Origin: Vibrio sp. 14G-20
GTDB lineage: Bacteria > Pseudomonadota > Gammaproteobacteria > Enterobacterales > Vibrionaceae
Length of the DNA: 64,000 nucleotides
Direction of reading: 5' to 3'
Assembly: GCF_026241515.1 (NCBI RefSeq)
Contig: NZ_JAPHPW010000014.1
Coordinates: 1-64,000 of the forward strand
Position 1 is the stretch's first letter. Each line of letters opens with the position of its first letter. The translations under genes and the position numbers were made by a program. The notes beneath the pieces are model-generated. The model made no database searches. It worked only from the letters and a program-made list of their open reading frames with translations, and was not told where the DNA came from. Of the stretch, positions 57,173-64,000 are shown one piece after another.

Positions 57173-57406
57173 TTACTGAGCGCTAGTTACGTAATCGATA
57201 GCTGCTTGAACAGTAGTAATTTTCTCAGCTTCTTCATCTGGGATTTCAGTGTCGAATTCTTCTTCTAGAGCCATTACTAGCTCAACTGTGTCTAGAGAAT
57301 CTGCACCTAGGTCATCAACGAAAGAAGCTTCGTTTTTAACTTCAGCTTCGTCTACACCTAGCTGTTCAACAATGATTTTCTTTACGCGTTCTTCGAGGTT
57401 GCTCAT
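57173..57406 (-). CDS. acpP: Acyl carrier protein
   Basis: A 77-residue, highly acidic four-helix protein that carries acyl chains on a phosphopantetheine arm at Ser37 ([10 protein letters not shown]). It is nearly identical to E. coli ACP over helices 2 and 3. GGAAA precedes the ATG. Its own promoter region (166 bases) separates it from fabG. Confidence 0.98.
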   Translation of the reverse strand: MSNLEERVKKIIVEQLGVDEAEVKNEASFVDDLGADSLDTVELVMALEEEFDTEIPDEEAEKITTVQAAIDYVTSAQ

Positions 57407-57451
57407 TTTTTCTTTTCCTTTACAGAGTTCGCTTTATGCGATGTTTTCCGT

Positions 57452-57479
57452 AGTTTATTCAATCTATTGAAAGTTGCAA
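57452..57479 (-). promoter_or_regulatory. Possible acpP promoter
   Basis: On the minus strand TTGCAA (57479-57474) and TAAACT (57457-57452) are 16 bases apart, about 46 bases before the acpP ATG. Resemblance to sigma-70 boxes is moderate. Confidence 0.4.
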
Positions 57480-57572
57480 GGTCAACTTTTCTGGTCAAAC
57501 CACAATTTTCACGATTTTAACCGAAATTACGTATGATCTTGACTTAAATCATGCACAAATGTTGCACATAAT

Positions 57573-58307
57573 TTACACCATGTACATACCGCCATTGACG
57601 TGAAGTGTTTCACCTGTGATATAAGCTGCCGCAGGTGACGCCAAAAATACCACAGCTTCAGCGATTTCGCGAGGGTCACCTAGTCGACCTGCTGGTACAT
57701 TCGCCAAAGTTGCTGCACGTTGGTCATCATTTAGCGCTTTAGTCATGTCAGTTTCGATGAAACCAGGCGCTACAGTGTTGACTGTAATGCCACGAGACGC
57801 AACTTCACGTGCCATTGATTTAGTAAAACCAATTACACCTGCTTTTGCAGCTGCGTAGTTAGCTTGACCAGCGTTACCCATAGTACCTACTACAGAACCA
57901 ACGTTTACGATACGACCTTGACGCTTCTTCATCATGCCACGCAATACAGCTTTAGACATGCGGAAGATAGGCGTTAGGTTAGTATCGATGATGTCATTCC
58001 ATTCGTCATCTTTCATACGCATAAGTAGGTTGTCACGAGTGATACCGGCGTTGTTAACTAGAATGTCAATCGCACCGAATTCATCGTTGATGGTTTTCAG
58101 TGTAGCAGCAATTGAGTCAGTATCAGTTACATTAAGAGCAAGACCTTTACCGTTCTCACCTAGGTACTCGCTGATTGCAGCTGCGCCGCCTTCAGATGTA
58201 GCAGTACCGATAACTTTAGCACCACGCTCAACTAAAAGTTCAGCGATTGCACGACCTATGCCACGGCTTGCGCCTGTAACGAGTGCAACTTTGCCTTCTA
58301 AATTCAT
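57573..58307 (-). CDS. fabG: 3-oxoacyl-ACP reductase
   Basis: A 244-residue NADPH-dependent SDR enzyme, reducing 3-oxoacyl-ACP during chain elongation. TGASRGIGRAI (nucleotide binding), NNAGITRDN, and the Ser-Tyr-Lys catalytic set (VGSVVGT, YAAAKAG) are present. Two adjacent ATG codons exist; the second (58307) matches the E. coli length of 244 and has the better spacing to GAGAAG. It lies 25 bases after fabD. Confidence 0.96.
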   Translation of the reverse strand: MNLEGKVALVTGASRGIGRAIAELLVERGAKVIGTATSEGGAAAISEYLGENGKGLALNVTDTDSIAATLKTINDEFGAIDILVNNAGITRDNLLMRMKDDEWNDIIDTNLTPIFRMSKAVLRGMMKKRQGRIVNVGSVVGTMGNAGQANYAAAKAGVIGFTKSMAREVASRGITVNTVAPGFIETDMTKALNDDQRAATLANVPAGRLGDPREIAEAVVFLASPAAAYITGETLHVNGGMYMV

Positions 58308-58332
58308 CATAACTTCTCTATTAAGTGGTTAT

Positions 58333-59256
58333 TTACTTAGCTGCTTCTAGTGATGCAGTGTCATTAACTGCAGCAGCTGTCATAGTTTTTACGATTCGTT
58401 TTGTTAGACCAGTAAGAACCTGACCAGGGCCTAATTCAAGTAGCTTCTCAACGCCTTGCTCATTCATCGCTTGTACACCCTCAGTCCAACGAACTGGGCT
58501 GTATAGCTGACGAACAAGTGCGTTTTTAATTTTTGCAGGGTCTGTTTCAGCAATAACATCAACGTTATTGATAACAGGCAATGCTGGCGTGTTGAACTCT
58601 AAAGCTTCTAGAGCCACTGCTAGCTTGTCTGCTGCTGGCTTCATCAGTGCACAGTGAGACGGCACAGAAACAGGTAACGGAAGTGCACGCTTAGCGCCCG
58701 CTTCTTTACAAAGTGCACCAGCACGCTCTACTGCCGCTTTGTTACCCGCGATAACAACTTGGCCAGGAGAGTTAAAGTTAACTGGAGACACAACTTCGTC
58801 TTGCGCCGCTTCTTCACACGCTTTAGCAATCGCTTCATCGTCTAGACCGATGATTGCGTACATTGCGCCAACGCCTGCAGGAACCGCTTCTTGCATCAAT
58901 TGACCACGCAATTCAACCAGCTTGATCGCTTCTTTAAAGTCGATAACGCCAGCACATACAAGTGCAGAGTACTCACCTAGGCTGTGACCTGCTAGATTTG
59001 CAGGTTGCTCTAGGCCAAGCTCTTGCCATACACGCCAAATTGCAACAGACGCTGTTAGTAGAGCCGGTTGAGTGCGAAAAGTTTCATTTAGATTTTCTAC
59101 TGGACCATCTTGAACCAATGCCCATAGATCGTAACCAAGTGCTTCTGAAGCTTCAGCAAATGTCTGTTTTACAACATCATACTGTTCGCCTAGGTCAGCA
59201 AGCATACCGATAGCTTGAGAGCCTTGGCCTGGGAATACGATAGCAAACTTGCTCAT
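58333..59256 (-). CDS. fabD: Malonyl-CoA:ACP transacylase
   Basis: A 307-residue enzyme that loads malonyl groups on ACP. FPGQGSQAIGM, the nucleophile elbow GHSLGEYSAL, and the catalytic His region PSHCALM are visible. Length agrees with E. coli FabD (309). It is preceded by a hairpin in the fabH-fabD gap. Confidence 0.96.
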   Translation of the reverse strand: MSKFAIVFPGQGSQAIGMLADLGEQYDVVKQTFAEASEALGYDLWALVQDGPVENLNETFRTQPALLTASVAIWRVWQELGLEQPANLAGHSLGEYSALVCAGVIDFKEAIKLVELRGQLMQEAVPAGVGAMYAIIGLDDEAIAKACEEAAQDEVVSPVNFNSPGQVVIAGNKAAVERAGALCKEAGAKRALPLPVSVPSHCALMKPAADKLAVALEALEFNTPALPVINNVDVIAETDPAKIKNALVRQLYSPVRWTEGVQAMNEQGVEKLLELGPGQVLTGLTKRIVKTMTAAAVNDTASLEAAK

Positions 59257-59291
59257 TGTAATTTTCCTTTAAGCAAAGCAAAAAATTGAAT

Positions 59292-59313
59292 AAGGCACAT
59301 AAGTATGTGCCTT
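59292..59313 (-). promoter_or_regulatory. Intercistronic hairpin, fabH / fabD
   Basis: AAGGCACAT-AAGT-ATGTGCCTT is a perfect 9-bp stem 23 bases past the fabH stop codon. No T-run follows on the minus strand; probably an mRNA-processing or stabilising element. Confidence 0.55.
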
Positions 59314-59335
59314 GTTTATTGATTATCGCTTGGGG

Positions 59336-60286
59336 TTAGAATTTAACTAATGCAGAACCCCAAGTGAAGCCGCCGCCAAATGCTTCAAGTAGAAGCGTTT
59401 GACCACGTTTAATTCGCCCGTCGCGAACAGCCTCATCTAGGGCCGTTGGTACAGTAGCTGCTGAAGTGTTGCCGTGCTTATCAAGAGTAATCACTACTTG
59501 ATCAAGCGACATTGTCAGCTTTTTAGCCGTTGCCGAGATAATACGGTAGTTCGCTTGGTGTGGAACTAACCAATCCAGCTCTGACTTATCCATATTGTTC
59601 GCAGCTAATGTGTCTTTAACTAGCTTAGAAAGCTGAGTTACCGCCACTTTAAATACTTCGTTGCCCGCCATGTGCAGCCATTTGTCTGCATCACCACCAC
59701 GCTCTGGTACTTCTAGGCTTAGAAGCTCACCGTATTTACCGTCAGAGTAAATATGAGTAGACAAAATACCTGGCTCTTCGCTTGCGCCTACAACCACCGC
59801 GCCTGCTGCATCACCAAATAGGATGATAGTAGAGCGGTCAGTCGGATCACAGGTTTTTGACAGTGCATCAGCACCAATTACCAAAACGTTCTTACACATG
59901 CCAGTCTTGATGTGTTGATCAGCAACAGACAGTGCGTAGACAAAACCAGAACACGCTGCAGCCAAATCAAACGCAGGACAGCCTTTGATGCCAAGCTTGC
60001 CTTGTACCTGACATGCCGAAGACGGGAATGTGTGGCTACTGCTGGTTGTCGCAACGATGATTAAATCAATCTCTTCTTTGTCGATACCTGCCATTTCAAT
60101 GGCATTTTCAGCAGCGTAAAACGCCATATCCGCAACGGTTTCATTTTCCGCTGAAATACGACGCTCTTTAATACCAGTTCTAGCAACGATCCACTCGTCG
60201 CTAGTCTCTACCATTTTCTCTAAGTCTGCGTTAGTACGCACCTGAGATGGCAAGTAGCTGCCAGTACCTAAAATTTTGCTATACAT
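59336..60286 (-). CDS. fabH: 3-oxoacyl-ACP synthase III
   Basis: A 316-residue condensing enzyme that starts fatty-acid synthesis from acetyl-CoA and malonyl-ACP. The catalytic Cys is in [11 protein letters not shown], His in VPHQANYRI and Asn in HGNTSAA. Length agrees with E. coli FabH (317). It begins 5 bases after plsX, so they are co-translated. Confidence 0.97.
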   Translation of the reverse strand: MYSKILGTGSYLPSQVRTNADLEKMVETSDEWIVARTGIKERRISAENETVADMAFYAAENAIEMAGIDKEEIDLIIVATTSSSHTFPSSACQVQGKLGIKGCPAFDLAAACSGFVYALSVADQHIKTGMCKNVLVIGADALSKTCDPTDRSTIILFGDAAGAVVVGASEEPGILSTHIYSDGKYGELLSLEVPERGGDADKWLHMAGNEVFKVAVTQLSKLVKDTLAANNMDKSELDWLVPHQANYRIISATAKKLTMSLDQVVITLDKHGNTSAATVPTALDEAVRDGRIKRGQTLLLEAFGGGFTWGSALVKF

Positions 60287-60291
60287 GAAGA

Positions 60292-61317
60292 CTAATAATG
60301 CCTCTCGAGTAAAACCGCTTCCAAACGATCGCTAATGCGGCTGGGGACTTGTCGTTTGACCTCGTGTACTGCTTCACCAATCGCGTTGACGACTGCAGAC
60401 ACATCAGCACTTCCATGACTTTTAATGACAATGCCGCGCAATCCTAACAAACTTGCGCCGTTATACTGGTCGGGGTTCAAGGTTTTTAATTCAGTAAATA
60501 GCTCAGAAAACAGCATTCTGGCTATCCAACCCTTTATTGTTGAAGCCATCATGCGCGTTTTTAGCTTATCAATAAAGAGCTGAGCTGTACCTTCGCACGT
60601 TTTTAAGCAGACATTGCCCACAAAACCATCACATACGACGACATCAGCAGCATCTTGAAGTAATTGATTACCTTCAATATAGCCTATGAAGTTCACAGAC
60701 TGAGTATTAGACAACATTTCAGCGCATCGTTTTACAAGGTCATTGCCTTTAATTTCTTCTGCGCCGATATTCAAGATAGCGACACGTGGTGCGCGACCTA
60801 AATGTTGTTCGGCTAATGCACTGCCCATGACAGCAAACTGAAAGAGTGAATCTGCGTCACTAGAAACGTTGGCCCCTAAATCAAGCATCCATGTGCGATT
60901 TCCGGATGCAGTAGGCAAGGCTGAAACTAATGCAGGCCTATCAATACCGGGAAGAAGCTTGAGTCTGAAACGGGATAAAGCCATCAGTGCGCCAGTGTTA
61001 CCACCACTCACACAAGCATCAGCCTGTGATTCTGCAACCAGATCGATAGCGGCACGCATAGAGCTACCCTGACTATTACGTAAGGCTAGTGAAGGTTTTT
61101 CAGAATTGGAAATGACTCGATCACAATGCTGGATACTCAAACGAGAATCAGGCATTCGACCTAATGAAGATAATTGAGATGTGATCGCGTTTCGATCACC
61201 TATGAGAATGACTTTTAGCTCTGGGAAATACGACAGTGCCTGCACGGCGGCAGGCACTGTTACACGAGGACCGAAGTCCCCGCCCATTGCATCAAGCGCA
61301 ACGGTTAGATTTTGCAA
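60292..61317 (-). CDS. plsX: Phosphate acyltransferase PlsX
   Basis: A 341-residue peripheral membrane enzyme that makes acyl-phosphate from acyl-ACP for phospholipid synthesis. It opens [21 protein letters not shown] and contains the [12 protein letters not shown] loop. The start codon is TTG, supported by AAGG about seven bases upstream, which lies within the end of rpmF. The rpmF stop codon is 9 bases away. Confidence 0.95.
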   Translation of the reverse strand: MQNLTVALDAMGGDFGPRVTVPAAVQALSYFPELKVILIGDRNAITSQLSSLGRMPDSRLSIQHCDRVISNSEKPSLALRNSQGSSMRAAIDLVAESQADACVSGGNTGALMALSRFRLKLLPGIDRPALVSALPTASGNRTWMLDLGANVSSDADSLFQFAVMGSALAEQHLGRAPRVAILNIGAEEIKGNDLVKRCAEMLSNTQSVNFIGYIEGNQLLQDAADVVVCDGFVGNVCLKTCEGTAQLFIDKLKTRMMASTIKGWIARMLFSELFTELKTLNPDQYNGASLLGLRGIVIKSHGSADVSAVVNAIGEAVHEVKRQVPSRISDRLEAVLLERHY

Positions 61318-61326
61318 AGGTCAACC

Positions 61327-61497
61327 TTACTTGTTGATAACCTTTTTGCCGCGGTAGAAACCTTCGGCAGTCACGTTGTGACGTAGGTGAGTTTCACCTG
61401 AAGTTGCGTCTACAGAAAGTGCAGCTGTAGTTAGCGCATCGTGTGAACGACGCATGCCACGCATTGAACGTGATTTCTTGCTCTTTTGTACGGCCAT
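61327..61497 (-). CDS. rpmF: 50S ribosomal protein L32
   Basis: A 56-residue basic ribosomal protein, read directly from the sequence: it starts [20 protein letters not shown] and ends [20 protein letters not shown] precedes the ATG. It sits between yceD and plsX, the conserved gamma-proteobacterial order. Vibrio L32 lacks the zinc-binding cysteines, as in E. coli. Confidence 0.97.
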   Translation of the reverse strand: MAVQKSKKSRSMRGMRRSHDALTTAALSVDATSGETHLRHNVTAEGFYRGKKVINK

Positions 61498-61532
61498 TGA
61501 CCCTACTCCTATGTAAATTCTTAAAGAAGCAA

Positions 61533-62060
61533 TTACTTCTTTAAGCTTTTTAAAACATCAAATGGATTCGGCTTTTTGTCTTCCTCAATTTCTTCAGGAA
61601 GTTCACCAAACACCAAGTTATTTGAGTTAACGCTACATTTCGCATCGTCGTGCATTGCTATTTGAGGCAATCCAAGGATGAACTCGTCTTCAACTAATTG
61701 AATCAGGTCTAACTCACCGTACTCGTTCAGATCTACCAAATCGTACTCTTCCGGTGCTTCCTCTTCACTTTTCTCGCTGTAAACAGGAGTATAAGTAAAT
61801 TGGACATCGCACTCATGTGCGAAAACCTCATTACAACGTTGACACTCTAAATCGACTTCGACGTTAGCTTTACCAGAGATAACGACTAATCGTTGTTCAT
61901 CAAGCCCAAATGACATTGAGACTTGCGCGTCACGTTTTACGCCTTCAGTTGCTTCGGTTAAACGCTTTAAAAGACTGACCTGAATGATGCCATTCATATC
62001 GAGTCGTTTTTGAGCCGTTCTTGCCGGATCAACTGTACGCGGTATTTTTTCCTTTTGCAT
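61533..62060 (-). CDS. yceD: YceD, 23S rRNA accumulation protein (DUF177)
   Basis: A 175-residue cytoplasmic protein of the DUF177 family. It contains the conserved pair CQRCNEVF (two cysteines) and the acidic [22 protein letters not shown] region. In E. coli YceD affects 23S rRNA accumulation and is the first gene of the rpmF operon. 35 bases separate it from rpmF. Divergent from maf. Confidence 0.92.
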   Translation of the reverse strand: MQKEKIPRTVDPARTAQKRLDMNGIIQVSLLKRLTEATEGVKRDAQVSMSFGLDEQRLVVISGKANVEVDLECQRCNEVFAHECDVQFTYTPVYSEKSEEEAPEEYDLVDLNEYGELDLIQLVEDEFILGLPQIAMHDDAKCSVNSNNLVFGELPEEIEEDKKPNPFDVLKSLKK

Positions 62061-62209
62061 AGGGCGCGAATCTTATCTTCCAAATCGTGTTTAGTCAAAG
62101 GAAATGGCAAAAAAAATGTACTTTCCTGCCTTTCCTATTCAGAGCATTATGAATAGCAGGACAAGTTACGTTATCCTGAGATAAATGCTTCCTTGAATTG
62201 TAAATTAAA

Positions 62210-62791
62210 ATGAGAAATTACCAACTAGTTTTAGCCTCTACATCACCATTTAGGCAAGAGATCCTCAAAAAACTACAGTTAAGCTTCATTACAGCCAAGC
62301 CAGACTGCGATGAAACGCCGCTTCCAGAAGAGACACCGCAACAGTTGGTGATGCGCCTTGCTGAAACCAAAGCTAAGTCTTGTGCTGTCGAGCAACCTAG
62401 CTTAGTCATTGGTTCTGATCAGGTTTGTGTCATTGACGGAGAGATCATTGGTAAGCCTCATACTCGAGAAAAAGCGATCGAACAATTATCTCGTCAAAGC
62501 GGCAAGAGCATTACTTTTTATACTGGCCTTTCGGTTTGGAACAGCGAAACCAATAAAGCTGACACGCGTCTCGACACCTTTGTTGTGCATTTCCGTGATT
62601 TAACCGAACAGCAGATCATCTCTTATGTTGAGAAAGAACAGCCTTATTACTGCGCGGGCAGCTTTATGTGTGAAGGGTTAGGCATCGCGTTGTTTAAACA
62701 GATGGAAGGCAAAGATCCGAACACCTTAATCGGTCTACCACTGATCGACTTAGTCGATATGTTAGATACCCAAGGGATGAGCGTGCTTTAA
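62210..62791 (+). CDS. yceF: Maf family nucleotide pyrophosphatase (YceF type)
   Basis: A 193-residue Maf/HAM1-like enzyme. The N-terminal LVLASTSPFRQEIL loop, IGSDQVC and GLPLIDLVDML motifs identify the family; the YceF branch hydrolyses m7GTP. Length agrees with E. coli YceF (194). Divergent from yceD, convergent with rluC. Confidence 0.92.
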   Translation: MRNYQLVLASTSPFRQEILKKLQLSFITAKPDCDETPLPEETPQQLVMRLAETKAKSCAVEQPSLVIGSDQVCVIDGEIIGKPHTREKAIEQLSRQSGKSITFYTGLSVWNSETNKADTRLDTFVVHFRDLTEQQIISYVEKEQPYYCAGSFMCEGLGIALFKQMEGKDPNTLIGLPLIDLVDMLDTQGMSVL

Positions 62792-62871
62792 CTAGCGCTT
62801 ACCACATTGACAGAGACTCCCTACTCCTTCCTTCGTCAGTCTCGGGAATACAGGAATAGCCACCAAACAAA

Positions 62872-62903
62872 AAAGGTTGACGATATTCGTCAACCTTTCT
62901 TAT
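62872..62903. terminator. Bidirectional terminator, yceF / rluC
   Basis: AAAGGTTGACGA-TAT-TCGTCAACCTTT is a perfect 12-bp stem. A T-run follows on the minus strand and a mixed T-tract on plus. Confidence 0.85.
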
Positions 62904-62946
62904 TTGTAGATACTTGATAACTAATTCAGAAAGCCTTCTTTCTTTT

Positions 62947-62995
<49 letters not shown>

Positions 62996-63002
62996 TTAGA
63001 AA

Positions 63003-63947
63003 TTAAAGCTTACGCAAACCTGTGAGTGCTCTCTCTAGCCTTTTTTCCATTGGCGCCGAGATATCCATCTTCTCTTCACTACCCGGATGGGTAAACTTGA
63101 TATTGGCTGCATGTAAGAACAGACGATTCAGTCCTACTTTACCCGTATAAGCATCGAAACGACGATCACCGTAGCGATCATCCCAAGCAATAGGGTGACC
63201 AGTATATTGAGCGTGCACACGAATTTGGTGTGTACGACCTGTAATTGGGCTAGCTTGAATCAACGTCGCCTCTTGGAATTTCTCCAAAACCTTAAAGCGG
63301 GTTTCAGAGGCTTTACCATTTGGGTTAACTCGTACAATGCTATTCACTTCATTTTTTAACAAAGGCGCGTTGACGACTTTACAGCTGTTCTTCCATTCGC
63401 CCATGACTAAAGCAAAGTAGTATTTTTGAACCGTTTTCTCACGGAACTGTGCTTGAAGGTGTCTTAGCGCCGAGCGCTTCTTAGCAACAAGCAAAATGCC
63501 TGACGTGTCTCTATCGATACGGTGCACTAACTCTAGAAAACGAGCATCAGGTCGAAGAGCACGCAATGCTTCGATTGCGCCAAACTTCAGCCCACTACCA
63601 CCATGAACCGCAGTGCCCGACGGCTTGTTCAAAATCAGCATATGATCATCTTCATAAATGATGCACTGTTCTAATTCTGAAACCTTGTTGAGTTTAGTGC
63701 TTGGTACGTTCTCTTCTGTTTTCTCTTCGATAGTAACCGGAGGGATACGAACTAAATCGCCAGCTTTTAGTTTGTACTCAGCCTTGATGCGCTTTTTGTT
63801 TACGCGGACTTCGCCTTTACGCACGATTCTGTAAATCATGCTTTTCGGGATGTTTTTTAATTGGTTGCGTAAGAAGTTATCAATACGCTGACCAGCCATA
63901 TCTTCGTCAATGTCGACGAATTGGACTTGGGTTCTAATTTCGCTCAT
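63003..63947 (-). CDS. rluC: 23S rRNA pseudouridine(955/2504/2580) synthase
   Basis: A 314-residue RluA-family synthase. An S4 RNA-binding domain is at the N-terminus (QRIDNFLRNQLKNIPKSMIY), and the catalytic Asp is in the HRIDRDTSGILL motif. The family PITGRTHQIRVH segment follows. Length agrees with E. coli RluC (319). In E. coli rne lies divergently upstream; the window ends 53 bases beyond the start, so rne is not visible. Confidence 0.95.
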   Translation of the reverse strand: MSEIRTQVQFVDIDEDMAGQRIDNFLRNQLKNIPKSMIYRIVRKGEVRVNKKRIKAEYKLKAGDLVRIPPVTIEEKTEENVPSTKLNKVSELEQCIIYEDDHMLILNKPSGTAVHGGSGLKFGAIEALRALRPDARFLELVHRIDRDTSGILLVAKKRSALRHLQAQFREKTVQKYYFALVMGEWKNSCKVVNAPLLKNEVNSIVRVNPNGKASETRFKVLEKFQEATLIQASPITGRTHQIRVHAQYTGHPIAWDDRYGDRRFDAYTGKVGLNRLFLHAANIKFTHPGSEEKMDISAPMEKRLERALTGLRKL

Positions 63948-64000
63948 TACACTATTGTATCACTGTCACTTTTGATAATTGATATTTTCTTAGCCCTATT

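Overview
The window is a chromosomal segment of a marine Vibrio, most probably of the Splendidus clade (inferred from protein sequence and gene order, not from a database search). Evidence is the Enterobacteria-like fatty-acid cluster (yceD-rpmF-plsX-fabH-fabD-fabG-acpP-fabF-pabC-mltG-tmk-holB-tatD-ptsG), the pflB/pflA region, mlc and pykA, yeaG-yeaH-ycgB and many short outer-membrane barrel genes. No rRNA, tRNA, prophage, insertion sequence or CRISPR array was seen. Most of the DNA is ordinary core genome.

Layout. 1-8.6 kb: a 7-bp tandem repeat, the ribosomal oxygenase roxA, a chemoreceptor, an EmrD-type efflux pump, a lipoprotein-type oligopeptidase B and xthA. 8.7-14.8 kb: a type I secretion locus (ABC exporter, adaptor, 956-aa RTX protein). 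A c-di-GMP-I (GEMM-I) riboswitch candidate sits between the adaptor and the RTX gene, and a hairpin that would hide the RTX ribosome binding site overlaps the aptamer's closing stem. 14.9-18.1 kb: a basic amino acid ABC importer. 18.3-19.8 kb: an unknown lipoprotein. 20-26.5 kb: a DUF3360 membrane protein behind a likely FNR box, then pflB, an LpxR-type lipid A deacylase and pflA. 26.5-29.4 kb: a MITE-like repeat, yfbU, a small barrel gene followed by a 35-codon pilin-signal ORF, ompV/mipA, and a duplicated relic of the ompV 3' end. 29.7-34.6 kb: the stress kinase operon yeaG-yeaH-ycgB. 34.8-36.7 kb: sohB and yciK, divergent. 36.9-42.3 kb: the SOS mutagenesis cassette imuA-imuB-dnaE2 with a clear LexA box. 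42.3-49.4 kb: cheV, mlc, pykA, a YjjU-type patatin, a 29-aa YnhF-like membrane protein and two barrel proteins. 49.6-62.1 kb: ptsG and the tatD-to-yceD cluster, all on the minus strand. 62.2-64 kb: maf, a second 7-bp tandem repeat and rluC.

How the genes work together. The long minus-strand cluster couples lipid synthesis (PlsX, Fab enzymes, ACP), ribosome assembly (L32, YceD), folate (PabC), cell wall (MltG) and replication (Tmk, HolB). Mlc, PykA and PtsG form a sugar-control group. PflB, its activase and the FNR-box transporter form an anaerobic group. The type I secretion locus probably makes a surface or biofilm matrix protein whose translation answers to c-di-GMP; this is the strongest candidate for something undescribed here. 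Several start codons were moved inward from the longest reading frame on ribosome-binding-site evidence, and three very short genes (rpmF, the ynhF-like gene and the pilin-signal ORF) were read directly from the sequence.
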